Source: Streptomyces sp. 6-11-2 (GTDB taxonomy: Bacteria > Actinomycetota > Actinomycetes > Streptomycetales > Streptomycetaceae). Taken from it: DNA of 64,000 nucleotides. The notes below the pieces were generated by a model. That model did no database searches, was not told where the DNA came from, and saw only the letters and a list, made by a program, of their open reading frames with translations. This document shows positions 15,187 to 25,623 of this stretch, one piece after another; position 1 is the first letter of the stretch, and each line of letters begins with the position of its first letter. Position numbers and translations under genes: made by a program. Location: assembly GCF_006540305.1 (NCBI RefSeq), contig NZ_BJOR01000001.1, positions 3,348,001-3,412,000 on the forward strand. Direction: 5' to 3'.

Positions 15187-17253
15187 TCAGACCCGGGCGG
15201 TGCCGTTGAGTGCGGTGAGCGGGGTGTCGGCGAGGCCCAGCTCACCCGCGCGGTCGAGGAGCTGCTGGAGCTGACCGGCGTTCGTGCCGCCCGGCTGCAT
15301 CATCTTCATCAGCAGCGCGGAGACCGTCAGGTTCTTGACGTCGGCCGAGTTGACCTGGCCGAGGATCCGGGCGAGGTCGTCGGTGAAGTTCGACGAGCCG
15401 TCCAGCCAGGGCCCCGCCAGGGCCTGCGCGGTCCGGGAGTTCTCCACGAAGCCGTCGACACCCTTGCCGAACGAGATGGCGCTCATCAGGCGGTCGAAGA
15501 AGACCGACTCGCCGCCGACGATGTCGATGTCGGCGTGCTCCAGGCCGGTCGCGATGACCGTGGCCTGCGCCTCGGCGACCTGCCGCTGCGCCTCCAGGCC
15601 GGCCAGCCGGATCTCCTTCTCCGCCTGGAGCCGCAGCCGGTACTCCTCGTGCTCGCGGGAGGCCTCGTCCAGGGCGGCCATCGCGGCCGCCTTCTCGGTC
15701 AGGCCCGCCGCCTCGGCCTTCAGCTTCTCGCCGATCGCGGCGGCCTCGGCGAGCGCCTTGGCCTGGGCGCCCTCGGCCTCCGCGCGCAGCCGGGCCTCGG
15801 TGCCCTGGGCCTCGGCGAGCGCCTTGGCCTGCAACGCCTCGGCCTCGGCGCGGCCCGCCTTCTCGATGACCTCGGCCTCCTGCTCGCGGACCTGGACGGC
15901 GGCCAGCCCCTCCGCGGCGGCCTCGGCCTTGACGGCCTCCGCCAGGCGCAGCTTGGCGCGGGCGTCGAGGTCGGCGGTCTTCAACCGGGCCTCGGCCAGG
16001 GTGAGTTCCTCGGCCGCGCGGTGGGTGGCGGCCTGCTCGGCGGCCTCGGCGGCCTTGATGTCCTTGACCAGCTTCTCCTGCGCCTCCGCCTCGGCGGCGA
16101 TGATCACGGCCTGGCGCTCGCGCTCCGCCTCCTCCACGGCGCGCAGCTTCTTGATGGACTCCTCCTGCTCGGCGACCGTACGGTCCACCGCGACCCGCTC
16201 GCGGACGACCTCGGCGATCTCCCGCTTCTCCGCCTCGACCTCCTTGTCGGCGGCGATCCGGGTGAGCTGGGTCTCCCGCTCCCGGGCGATGACCTCCAGG
16301 AGGCGGTCCTTCTCGATGCGCTCGTTCTCGATGGCGATGACCCGCTCGCGGTTCTTCGCGGCGACCGCGACCTCACGGGCCTGGTTCTCGCGCTGGACGC
16401 CGAGCTCTTCCTCGGTGCGCAGGAAGGCGCTCTGCGCACGCAGCCGCTCCTCCTCCATCACGCGGGCGGTCTCGGCCTCCTCGCGGGCGCGGGAGGTCTC
16501 GATCTCCCGCTTCTGCTTGATCTCGGCGTCCGCCTGGCGGCGCTCCAGCTCCAGGATGGCCTCGCGCGCGTCGACGTTCTGCCGGGTGATCTCCTTCTGC
16601 TCGGTGCGCTGCGCCTCGTTGGTGCGCACGTGCTCCACGGCCGTCAGCTCGGTGATCTTCCGGATGCCCTGGGCGTCGAGGACGTTGCCCGGGTCGAGCT
16701 GGGTCAGCGGCGTCTGCTCCAGGTAGTCGATCGCCGCGTCCTCGAGGTGGTAGCCGTTCAGGTCGACACCGATGACCTCGATGATCTGGAACCGCAGTTC
16801 CTCACGCTTGGTGTAGAGGTCGGTGAAGTCCATCTGCTTGCCGACGGTCTTCAGCGCCTCGGAGAACTTGGCGTGGAACAGCTCCTGCAACGTGTCCCGG
16901 TCGCTGGCGCGGGCGGTGCCGACGGCCTGGGCGACCCTGACGACGTCCTCGACGGTCTTGTTGACCCGCACGAAGAACGTGATGCGGATGTCGGCGCGGA
17001 TGTTGTCCCGGCAGATGAGCCCCTCGCGGCCGGTGCGCGTGATCTCGATGGCCTTCACCGAGATGTCCATGACCTCGGCCTTGTGCAGCACCGGCAGGAC
17101 GACCTGGCCGGTGAAGGTCACGTCGACCTTGCGCATCTTGGAGACGATCAGGGCCTTGCCCTGCTCCACCTTCCGGAACAGCCGGGAGAAGGTGAGCAGT
17201 ACGAAGAGAACGAGGAGCAGGCAGGCCGCGACGAGTGCGCCGATGACATCCAT
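15187..17253 (-). CDS. Flotillin-family membrane scaffold protein
   Basis: A 688-aa protein starting at ATG 17253. Residues 1-24 are a hydrophobic anchor (IGALVAACLLLVLFVLLTF). They are followed by a Band-7/SPFH domain (~25-230, with KVEQGKALIVSKMRKVDVTFTG and DLYTKREELRFQI), then a very long heptad-rich Glu/Ala/Arg coiled coil (~230-560) with the EAEA-type repeats of flotillins, and a C-terminal oligomerisation region (SAISFGKGVDGFVENS). Flotillins organise functional membrane microdomains. It lies 172 bases upstream of the AAA ATPase gene in the same direction, and the two are probably expressed together. It is longer than B. subtilis FloT by about 180 residues, mainly in the coiled coil. 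Confidence 0.93.
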   Translation of the reverse strand: MDVIGALVAACLLLVLFVLLTFSRLFRKVEQGKALIVSKMRKVDVTFTGQVVLPVLHKAEVMDISVKAIEITRTGREGLICRDNIRADIRITFFVRVNKTVEDVVRVAQAVGTARASDRDTLQELFHAKFSEALKTVGKQMDFTDLYTKREELRFQIIEVIGVDLNGYHLEDAAIDYLEQTPLTQLDPGNVLDAQGIRKITELTAVEHVRTNEAQRTEQKEITRQNVDAREAILELERRQADAEIKQKREIETSRAREEAETARVMEEERLRAQSAFLRTEEELGVQRENQAREVAVAAKNRERVIAIENERIEKDRLLEVIARERETQLTRIAADKEVEAEKREIAEVVRERVAVDRTVAEQEESIKKLRAVEEAERERQAVIIAAEAEAQEKLVKDIKAAEAAEQAATHRAAEELTLAEARLKTADLDARAKLRLAEAVKAEAAAEGLAAVQVREQEAEVIEKAGRAEAEALQAKALAEAQGTEARLRAEAEGAQAKALAEAAAIGEKLKAEAAGLTEKAAAMAALDEASREHEEYRLRLQAEKEIRLAGLEAQRQVAEAQATVIATGLEHADIDIVGGESVFFDRLMSAISFGKGVDGFVENSRTAQALAGPWLDGSSNFTDDLARILGQVNSADVKNLTVSALLMKMMQPGGTNAGQLQQLLDRAGELGLADTPLTALNGTARV

Positions 17254-17688
17254 GGCATACGTCCTTGACGGTAAGGAACGGTGAGTAAGGGAGAGACCGG
17301 GTGGCCGGGTCCGGCCCCTGCCGTGTCCCGGCGACTCGGGCGCCGGGCCACGGCAGGCGGCGGGTGCGCCGCGGAATCGTCGAGCCCCCTCTTCCCCCTG
17401 CGACGCACCGGGCGGCGGTACTTCCCCCTGCCGGCCCCGGCACCGGACATCTGCCGGTGTCCGGCACCGGAACCGTCCGCGGTGCTCCCCTCGCAACATC
17501 ATGCCCGACCGGGCTCACCTGGCACATTGCCGGTTTCCGGCAGTGTTCGGCGGTCCTTCCTGCCGGTGACCTGACAGTGCAGCGTCAAGATCGGGGAACC
17601 GGGCTCGGAAAGTCCGGAGAGCGCCGCCGCCTTCGCGGGCCGTACCGGATGCGGCACGGCGCGGCCCCCGGCCGCCGGCACCCCGCGG
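17254..17688. other. 435-base intergenic region upstream of flotillin
   Basis: No gene is supported. Several short dyads built on TGCCGG/CCGGCA occur (for example CTGCCGGTGTCCGGCA near 17452 and TGCCGGTTTCCGGCAG near 17527), which may bind a regulator. The flotillin promoter should lie in the half nearest 17253. Confidence 0.4.
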
Positions 17689-18342
17689 TCACGGGGAGGG
17701 CGGCCAGCGGGGGGCCGTGCGGGCCCAGGCGCTGTCCCAGGCGGCCAGGTTGCGGCGGCGGAGCAGCAGGCCGGCGGCGCCGTACACCGCGGCGCCGGTG
17801 ACCGGGACGGCCAGGGCGGCGAGGATCGCCCAGCCCGTGCTGTGGCTGCGGACCTGGGCGGTGGTCAGGGGCGGCTCGGTGATGCGTCCGTCGGTGTCGG
17901 CCCATATGTCGACGGAGCTGCCGGCGGGCAGGCCGGGCTCGACGTCGGTCCTGTCGGTGCGGGCGAGCCCGCCCGGGTCGGTGAAGCGCACCGGTACCGG
18001 ATAGCGGGTCTTCTTCGCCTCCTCGGAGCCCGGCTCGGGATGGCGGGGTGCGGCGTGCAGGAGGACCGCGGTGGTCTGCCGCCGCGTTTTTTCCTGGTGC
18101 TCGGCCGCCTGTTCGTAGTGGCGCAGGGCGGTGGCGCCGACGAAGAACATGGCCACGGGCGTGCCGGCCAGTACGGCCAGCAGGACGCCGAGGCCGATCC
18201 ACGCCTGGAGCAGGTCGCTGGGGCGGCGCACCGGGTTGCGCCGCAGGCGCCAGAGCATGCGGCTCGGGAGTTCGTCGGGGAGCGGGTCGTCGGGGAACAG
18301 CCCTTCGGGGGGCGGCTGGGCCCGAGGGATGCCGCCGGCCAT
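17689..18342 (-). CDS. Rv1733c-like two-helix membrane protein
   Basis: A 217-aa protein starting at ATG 18342 with GGAGGG upstream. Residues ~30-70 contain the family signature LWRLRRNPVRRPSDLLQAWIGLGVLLAVLAG leading into the first membrane helix. The extracellular middle has the typical VRFTDPGG ... GLPAGSSVDIWADTDGRIT pattern. A second helix (~170-190, WAILAALAVPVTGAAVYGAAGLLL) and an Arg-rich cytoplasmic end with RRRNLAAWDSAW follow. This is the Rv1733c family, named after a Mycobacterium tuberculosis dormancy (DosR) regulon protein and widespread in Streptomyces. Its biochemical function is unknown. It lies 153 bases downstream of the DksA/MreB-like operon and may belong to the same stress regulon. 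Confidence 0.82.
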   Translation of the reverse strand: MAGGIPRAQPPPEGLFPDDPLPDELPSRMLWRLRRNPVRRPSDLLQAWIGLGVLLAVLAGTPVAMFFVGATALRHYEQAAEHQEKTRRQTTAVLLHAAPRHPEPGSEEAKKTRYPVPVRFTDPGGLARTDRTDVEPGLPAGSSVDIWADTDGRITEPPLTTAQVRSHSTGWAILAALAVPVTGAAVYGAAGLLLRRRNLAAWDSAWARTAPRWPPSP

Positions 18343-18430
18343 GGTGCGGCCCTCCTTCCGTGTCCTCTTGGTCCGCGTGGTCCGCGTGGTCCTCGCAGTC
18401 CGCATGGGCCTCTTAGGCCTCGTGCTCCTC

Positions 18431-18480
18431 TTTTCCGTGCGCGGTGGGGACGGGCTTTTCCGTACGCGGTGGGGACGGGG
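18431..18480. repeat. 25-bp direct tandem repeat
   Basis: TTTTCCGTGCGCGGTGGGGA at 18431 is repeated at 18456 with one base change, directly downstream of the MreB-like gene's stop. It lies in the gap between that gene and the Rv1733c-like gene. Confidence 0.75.
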
Positions 18481-18495
18481 GCTGGCCTACGGGGT

Positions 18496-19320
18496 CTAAG
18501 GGGCGGGCGGCCCGGAGGACGCGCCCGCCGGGTCGTCGGGATGGTCGTGCGCGGCCCGCAGCAGGGTGGCGGCACCGCGGACGGCGGCGGTGTGCGGCGC
18601 CGCCACGGCCTTGAGGGGCGCGTGCAGCCTGCCGGCGAGGTGGTAGGTGATCTCCGGGCGCAGGGCTCCGCCCCCGGCCAGCAGGGCGCCCCGGCGCAGG
18701 GCGTCCACGGTGAGCGACGTACGGTCCTGCCGCAGCATCGCGGTCACCATGGTGGCCACCGCCTCGCAGATCTGCACCGGCGAGGCGGAGTCGAGGTCGC
18801 TGGTGCCCAGCGCGGTGCGGCGCGCGTCGACGACCGCGCCCTCCGACAGCAGCACCACCTCGGTCAGATGCGCGCCGATGTCCACCACGAGCAGCGGGCG
18901 GGACAGGTCCGCGCCCGCGGCCAGGGCGACGGCCCGCGCGCTGGGAATGGTCAGCACGCCGCGCGGCCGCAGCACCTCCACCGCCGTACGGGCCTCGTTG
19001 CGGAAGGCCACCCCGTCCAGTACGGGGGCGGTGAGGACGACCAGGGGACGGGTGAAGCGGGGCAGGCGGTTGCCGAGGAGGCGGTCGAGCATCCGGGCCG
19101 TGCCCTCGGTGTCGATGATCGTGCCGCGCTGGATCGGGTACACCGCCCCGGAGCCGGGGAACGTCACCGTGGGGACGTCCAGGACCAGCCCCCGCCCGGC
19201 GACCCAGGCGCGGGTGCGGGCGCTGCCCATGTCGAGGGCGACGCCCCAGCCCTGCCGGCCCAGCGGCCACGGCCGGTGCCGGGTGGCCGCGGCGGCACGC
19301 GAACGCTGGGTGACGGTCAC
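18496..19320 (-). CDS. MreB-like actin-fold ATPase (module 1)
   Basis: A 274-aa protein starting at GTG 19320, overlapping the TraR/DksA gene stop by four bases (GTGA). The actin/Hsp70 superfamily motifs are visible: phosphate-1 ALDMGSARTRAWV, phosphate-2 LLVVDIGAHLTEVVLL and the adenosine-site LLAGGGALRPEI. It is shorter than MreB (~340 aa) and lacks an obvious N-terminal membrane helix, so it may not polymerise as MreB does. Streptomyces genomes annotate such proteins as rod shape-determining proteins, but their link to zinc-finger TraR/DksA partners suggests a regulatory ATPase. A paralogue with the same partner lies at 25624. Confidence 0.8.
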   Translation of the reverse strand: MTVTQRSRAAAATRHRPWPLGRQGWGVALDMGSARTRAWVAGRGLVLDVPTVTFPGSGAVYPIQRGTIIDTEGTARMLDRLLGNRLPRFTRPLVVLTAPVLDGVAFRNEARTAVEVLRPRGVLTIPSARAVALAAGADLSRPLLVVDIGAHLTEVVLLSEGAVVDARRTALGTSDLDSASPVQICEAVATMVTAMLRQDRTSLTVDALRRGALLAGGGALRPEITYHLAGRLHAPLKAVAAPHTAAVRGAATLLRAAHDHPDDPAGASSGPPAP

Positions 19321-19688
19321 CGTCCGGCCTCCCTGACCTGCTGGCAGCGCGCGCAGTAGCGGGCCTGCGGCACGATCTCCAGCCGCTCCCGCGCGATGGG
19401 ACGCCGGCACAGGTGGCAGGTGCCGTAGCCGCCCTCGTCCATGCGCGCCAGGGCCGCCTCGACGTCGGCGAGGACCATGCGGGCGGAGGCCGCGAGTTTC
19501 ACGCGGACCTCCACCTGCGAGGCGGTCTGCTGCTGGAGCAGTGCGTCCGCGCGGGACGTCGCGGCGGCCGAGATCTGCTCCAGCTGTTCCTGGCGGAACA
19601 TGCGCTGGTCGTCGAGGTTCGCACGGAGCGCGGCGAGGTCCTCGGCCGTCAGGTACGTGTCGCGGTCGCCGATGATCTGGTTGTTCAC
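19317..19688 (-). CDS. TraR/DksA-type zinc-finger protein (1b)
   Basis: A 123-aa protein starting at GTG 19688 with AAGGGG upstream. It overlaps the upstream gene's stop by four bases and the MreB-like start by four bases. The N-terminal ~70 residues are a coiled-coil helix pair (LAALRANLDDQRMFRQEQLEQI). The C-terminus carries the C4 zinc finger YGTCHLCRRPI ... YCARC. TraR/DksA proteins insert their coiled coil into the RNA polymerase secondary channel and alter promoter response, often with ppGpp. It lacks the usual acidic tip (the DxxDxA of DksA) in a clear form, so the effect on polymerase is uncertain. It is the middle gene of a three-gene operon. Confidence 0.85.
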   Translation of the reverse strand: MNNQIIGDRDTYLTAEDLAALRANLDDQRMFRQEQLEQISAAATSRADALLQQQTASQVEVRVKLAASARMVLADVEAALARMDEGGYGTCHLCRRPIARERLEIVPQARYCARCQQVREAGR

Positions 19689-20068
19689 CGTTTCACCCCT
19701 TGGGCAGGGCGGAGGACGAAGGCAGGACGGACGGGGCGGGCGGGGCGGGCGGTACGGCGCCGGCAGGCGACGCAGTGCCCCGTGTACGGCAGGATCTCCA
19801 GGCGCTCCGCCGGAACCGGCTTGCCGCATTCCAGGCAGGTCCCGTAGGTGCCGTCCTCGATCCGGGCGAACGCCTCGTCGATCTCCTTCAGGACCCGCTG
19901 GATGGCCTCACGCTGGGAGGACATCAGGTGGTCGTCCGCCGTCTGCCCGGTCTCGCCGAGGGCTTCCAGCTGGACCAGCCGGGTCCCGCGGGCGTGTTCA
20001 AGGCGCCGGCGGGCCTCCTGAGCGGACAGGCGCTCGCGGGGTTCGGTCCGGGCGGCGTCGAGCGACAT
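19685..20068 (-). CDS. TraR/DksA-type zinc-finger protein (1a)
   Basis: A 127-aa protein starting at ATG 20068, the first gene of the minus-strand operon dksA-like, dksA-like, mreB-like. Residues ~15-80 are a long helical coiled coil (RLSAQEARRRLEHARGTRLV ...). The zinc finger YGTCLECGKPV ... HCVACRRR follows. The sequence AERLEILPY between the Cys pairs is the family signature and is shared with the gene at 25210. The dyad at 20222-20239 lies ~155 bases upstream, in the region shared with the histidine kinase gene. Confidence 0.87.
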   Translation of the reverse strand: MSLDAARTEPRERLSAQEARRRLEHARGTRLVQLEALGETGQTADDHLMSSQREAIQRVLKEIDEAFARIEDGTYGTCLECGKPVPAERLEILPYTGHCVACRRRTARPARPVRPAFVLRPAQGVKR

Positions 20069-20368
20069 CGTCAGTGCCCTACTTTCTGCAACGGGGGACG
20101 GGGGTCGGTCACACCTCAACCCTGGTCGAACCCGCCGCGGTTTCCCATCGGGTCCAGAGCCCATTTGCGGCCGGTCCGGGGATCCACTCGACACGCGGAT
20201 GGGTAGGCCGCACCCTGCGAAATGGGGACCGTGCCCCATCGATCCCGGCGGCCGGCGGGAGGCACACTGGCGGCAGGCCCGGTCGGGACCAGGGGGCCGC
20301 GGCTCGTCCAGGATGCGCGATGCCCGACAGTAGAGGCAGACCGCATCACGGAAGGAGGCTCAACCCTG
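20069..20368. promoter_or_regulatory. Divergent regulatory region with GGGGAC dyad
   Basis: No gene is seen in these 300 bases. ATGGGG and CCCCAT (20222-20239) flank ACCGTG, giving a dyad with the GGGAC half-site style of DevR/DosR-type boxes. Looser half-sites occur near 20149 and 20174. The neighbouring NarL-type regulator at 21328 is a candidate binder (inference). Confidence 0.4.
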
Positions 20369-21325
20369 GTGTCCCTGTTCTGGCGGATCTTCGGGCTCAA
20401 CGCCGTGGTGCTGGGCACGGCCACCGCGCTGCTGCTCTGGGCCCCCGTGACCGTCTCGGTGCCGGTCGTGCTGACCGAGGCCGTCATCCTCGTGGGCGGC
20501 CTGGCCGTCATGCTGGTCGCCAACGCCGCCCTGCTGCGCTGGGGACTGGCCCCCCTGGACCGGGTGACGAAGCTGATGACCACCGTGGACCTGCTGCGCC
20601 CCGGCCAGCGGCTGCCCGAGCAGGGCGGCGGCGAGGTCGCGGAGCTGATCCGCACGTTCAACGCCATGCTGGACCGACTGGAGAACGAGCGGGCCACGAG
20701 CAGCGCCCGGGTCCTGCTCGCCCAGGAGGCCGAGCGGCGCCGTATCGCGCAGGAGCTGCACGACGAGGTGGGCCAGAGCATGACCGCGATCCTGCTCGCG
20801 CTCAAGCGGGCCGCGGACGAGGCGGACGCGCCGCTGCGCGACGAACTGCTCCAGGCGCAGGAGATCACCCGGGGAAGCCTGGACGAGGTCCGCCGGCTGG
20901 TGCGCCGACTGCGGCCCGGGGTCCTGGACGACCTCGGCCTGGTCGCCGCGCTGACCTCGCTGACCACCGACTTCGCCACCCACACCGGGCTGCAGGTGGT
21001 GCGCCGCTTCGACACCGACCTGCCCGCCCTGGAGCCGGAGACGGAGCTGGTCCTCTACCGTGTCGCCCAGGAGAGCCTGACCAACGTGGCCCGGCACGCG
21101 GACGCCGAACGGATCGAGGTCAGCCTGCGGCACACCGACGACGCCGTGGAGCTGGCCATCACCGACGACGGGCGCGGCATCAAGGCGGCGCACGAAGGCG
21201 CCGGCATACGCGGCATGCGCGAGCGGGCCCTGCTCATCGGGGCCGGCCTCGACATCGCCCCCGCCCCCGCGGCCGGAACCGAGGTCCGGCTCACCGCGCC
21301 CGTCGTCCCCAGGAAGCAGAGCTGA
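20369..21325 (+). CDS. NarL-type sensor histidine kinase
   Basis: A 318-aa kinase starting at GTG 20369 (GAAGGAGG 10 bases upstream). Two membrane helices (about residues 8-28 and 33-53) have almost no extracellular loop, so it probably senses membrane or cytoplasmic signals. A HAMP-like linker (~55-110) leads to a HisKA_3 domain with the phospho-acceptor His131 in AERRRIAQELHDEVGQS. The HATPase_c domain follows, with ESLTNVARHA (N box), ITDDGRGI (G1) and GAGIRGMRERA (G2). Three bases separate its stop from the response regulator, so they form a cognate pair. Confidence 0.93.
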   Translation: MSLFWRIFGLNAVVLGTATALLLWAPVTVSVPVVLTEAVILVGGLAVMLVANAALLRWGLAPLDRVTKLMTTVDLLRPGQRLPEQGGGEVAELIRTFNAMLDRLENERATSSARVLLAQEAERRRIAQELHDEVGQSMTAILLALKRAADEADAPLRDELLQAQEITRGSLDEVRRLVRRLRPGVLDDLGLVAALTSLTTDFATHTGLQVVRRFDTDLPALEPETELVLYRVAQESLTNVARHADAERIEVSLRHTDDAVELAITDDGRGIKAAHEGAGIRGMRERALLIGAGLDIAPAPAAGTEVRLTAPVVPRKQS

Positions 21326-21327
21326 TC

Positions 21328-21987
21328 ATGTCCGACCCGACCACGATCCGCATCCTGCTCGCCGACGACCACGCGCTGGTACGACGGGGGGTGCGGCTCA
21401 TCCTCGACCAGGAACCGGATCTGGAGGTGGTCGCCGAGGCCGGCGACGGCGCGGAGGCCATCGAGATGGCCCGCACCCACGACATCGACCTCGCCGTGCT
21501 GGACATCGCGATGCCGCGGCTGACCGGGCTCCAGGCCACCCGCGAGCTGGTCGCGCTCAAGCCGGACCTGCGGATCCTGATGCTCACCATGCACGACAAC
21601 GAGCAGTACTTCTTCCAGGCCCTCAAGGCCGGTGCCAGCGGGTACGTGCTGAAGTCCGTCGCCGACCAGGACCTGGTCGCCGCGTGCCGGGCGGCGATGC
21701 GGGACGAGCCGTTCCTGTACCCGGGCGCGGTGACCGCGCTCATCCGCAACTACCTGGACCGGGTCCGCCACGGCGAGGAGACCCCGGACCAGGTCCTGAC
21801 GCCCCGCGAGGAGGAGGTCCTGAAGCTGGTCGCGGAGGGGCACTCCTCGAAGGAGATCGGCGAGATCCTCTTCATCAGCATCAAGACCGTCCAGCGGCAC
21901 CGCGCCAACCTGCTCCAGAAGCTCGGTCTGCGCGACCGGCTCGAACTCACCCGCTACGCCATCCGGGCCGGTCTGATCGAACCCTGA
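21328..21987 (+). CDS. NarL/LuxR-family response regulator
   Basis: A 219-aa regulator starting at ATG 21328, immediately after the kinase gene. The receiver domain (1-125) has the acidic pocket (LLADDHALVRRG), phospho-acceptor Asp59 (AVLDIAMPR), the switch LTMHDNE and Lys in YVLKSVAD. The C-terminal LuxR-type DNA-binding domain is LTPREEEVLKLVAEGHSSKEIG with the recognition helix SIKTVQRHRANLLQKL. It probably controls the surrounding stress genes, including the DksA/MreB-like modules, through the GGGGAC-type dyad (inference). Confidence 0.94.
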   Translation: MSDPTTIRILLADDHALVRRGVRLILDQEPDLEVVAEAGDGAEAIEMARTHDIDLAVLDIAMPRLTGLQATRELVALKPDLRILMLTMHDNEQYFFQALKAGASGYVLKSVADQDLVAACRAAMRDEPFLYPGAVTALIRNYLDRVRHGEETPDQVLTPREEEVLKLVAEGHSSKEIGEILFISIKTVQRHRANLLQKLGLRDRLELTRYAIRAGLIEP

Positions 21988-22100
21988 CGGCCCGCCCCAC
22001 GACCGCCTGGGGTCCCGGCTGCCCACTCCCCGGCCGGGATCCCGGGTACGACACCCGCGTCCGCCACGAGTGCCACCACGAACACGAAAGGGGACGGTGC

Positions 22101-22553
22101 ATGCACCCAGCGCCGAGCACCGCTCCCTCGTCCCGTGCCCTGGCCTTCCTGACGGCCGCGCTGCTCACCCTGCTGGCGGTCTTCACCACCGGCAGCCCTC
22201 CGCCGCTGCCCGCGCCCGCCACCGCGGCGGCCTCCGTCGCGGACCTCGCGCCCGGACCGCGCTCCGGCTCCGCGCCCGGCGGCGGCCACTCCGGCTTCGA
22301 CGAGCGTCCCGCGGACGCCCCGCACGCCGGGCAGGGGTGCACCGTCGTCTGCTCCGGGCAGGACGGCACCCGGCAGGAGTTCCACGGGGACCGGCCCGTC
22401 GCGCACGGGCAGTTCGCCACCGCCGAGGACGTCACGGACATCCCCCTCCCCGCACCTGGGCGGACGCGACCGGTCCCGGTGACCGTCGCCGCCCGCACGG
22501 TGCACGTGGTGCAGGACGGCGGCCGGGCACCGCCGCGGGCCTTCGGCATCTGA
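22101..22553 (+). CDS. Small secreted or membrane-anchored protein
   Basis: A 150-aa protein starting at ATG 22101 with AAAGGGGA upstream. It has an N-terminal signal anchor (residues ~13-32, RALAFLTAALLTLLAVFTTG) followed by a Pro/Ala-rich stretch and a short extracellular region with two cysteines (GCTVVCSGQDG) that could form a disulfide. No family was recognised. It sits between the two-component system and the SecDF fusion. Confidence 0.6.
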   Translation: MHPAPSTAPSSRALAFLTAALLTLLAVFTTGSPPPLPAPATAAASVADLAPGPRSGSAPGGGHSGFDERPADAPHAGQGCTVVCSGQDGTRQEFHGDRPVAHGQFATAEDVTDIPLPAPGRTRPVPVTVAARTVHVVQDGGRAPPRAFGI

Positions 22554-22625
22554 AGTCCCCCGTTCGCCCCTCGACCGCCGTGACCGCGTCGGCCGCAGTC
22601 TCGGCGTGCCTGCCGGAGGCCTCCG

Positions 22626-25043
<2,418 letters not shown>

Positions 25044-25051
25044 GGTCCTGG

Positions 25052-25083
25052 CGGTGGGCGGCGGTGCACCCCGCCGCCCACCG
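25052..25083 (+). terminator. Terminator after secDF
   Basis: CGGTGGGCGGCGG (25052-25064) pairs perfectly with CCGCCGCCCACCG (25071-25083) over the 6-base loop TGCACC, eight bases after the secDF stop. Confidence 0.75.
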
Positions 25084-25209
25084 GAAATGGGTACTGCGAC
25101 CGATGGCCGCATCCCGCGCGCGCGGCCACGCTGGAGGGTCAGGAGGGGGCCGTACGTCACCGCGGCCCCCTCGTCACCGGCTCTTTTGCCAGAAGGGACC
25201 GTATCGCCG

Positions 25210-25542
25210 ATGTCGTGGGAGACCACCAGCAGTGCCTCCGCGGCCGAGCGCCTGAGCGCGCACGATGCCCGGCAGCGCCTCGAACACGAGCGCAACTCCC
25301 GCCTCGCCCAGCTGCGGGCCGTCCAGGAGACCGAGGACGGCGGTCAGGAGGCCGACGACCTCCTGACCGCGCAGAAGAACGCCCTGCAGCAAGCGCTGAA
25401 GGACATCGAGGCCGCCTTCGCCCGGCTGGACGACGGTTCCTACGGGAACTGCGAGGACTGCGCCAAGCCCATTCCGGTGGAGCGCCTGGAGATCCTTCCG
25501 TACGCGCGCTGCTGCGTGCCCTGCCAGCAGCGCGCCGGCTGA
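25210..25542 (+). CDS. TraR/DksA-type zinc-finger protein (module 2)
   Basis: A 110-aa protein starting at ATG 25210. It closely resembles the protein at 19685: the same SAxxARxRLEHxRxxRLxQL coiled-coil pattern, DDGSYGNCEDCAKPIPVERLEILPYARCCVPC zinc-finger region (read in pieces) and length. One of the usual finger positions has CCVPC with an extra Cys. A GAAATGGGTAC motif at 25084-25094 resembles the one upstream of module 1. The MreB-like gene follows 81 bases later, reproducing the gene order of module 1. The likely role is modulation of RNA polymerase, as for TraR/DksA. Confidence 0.87.
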   Translation: MSWETTSSASAAERLSAHDARQRLEHERNSRLAQLRAVQETEDGGQEADDLLTAQKNALQQALKDIEAAFARLDDGSYGNCEDCAKPIPVERLEILPYARCCVPCQQRAG

Positions 25543-25623
25543 TCCGGCTCCCGCGCCCGACGGCGCCGCAGCGCGGCGCGGCCCGCGCCCGCGTCCCCTG
25601 TCCGAGGTGAAGGAGGCCGACCG

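Noticed and set aside
10944..15209. A plus-strand open frame of more than 1400 codons antisense to the AAA ATPase gene
   Set aside because: Long antisense frames are a by-product of high GC and of the third-position bias. The minus-strand frame has AAA motifs, a ribosome site and the expected composition.
17585..18202. Minus-strand frame of 205 codons near the Rv1733c-like gene
   Set aside because: It overlaps the real gene in another frame and is Arg/Pro/Gly-rich.
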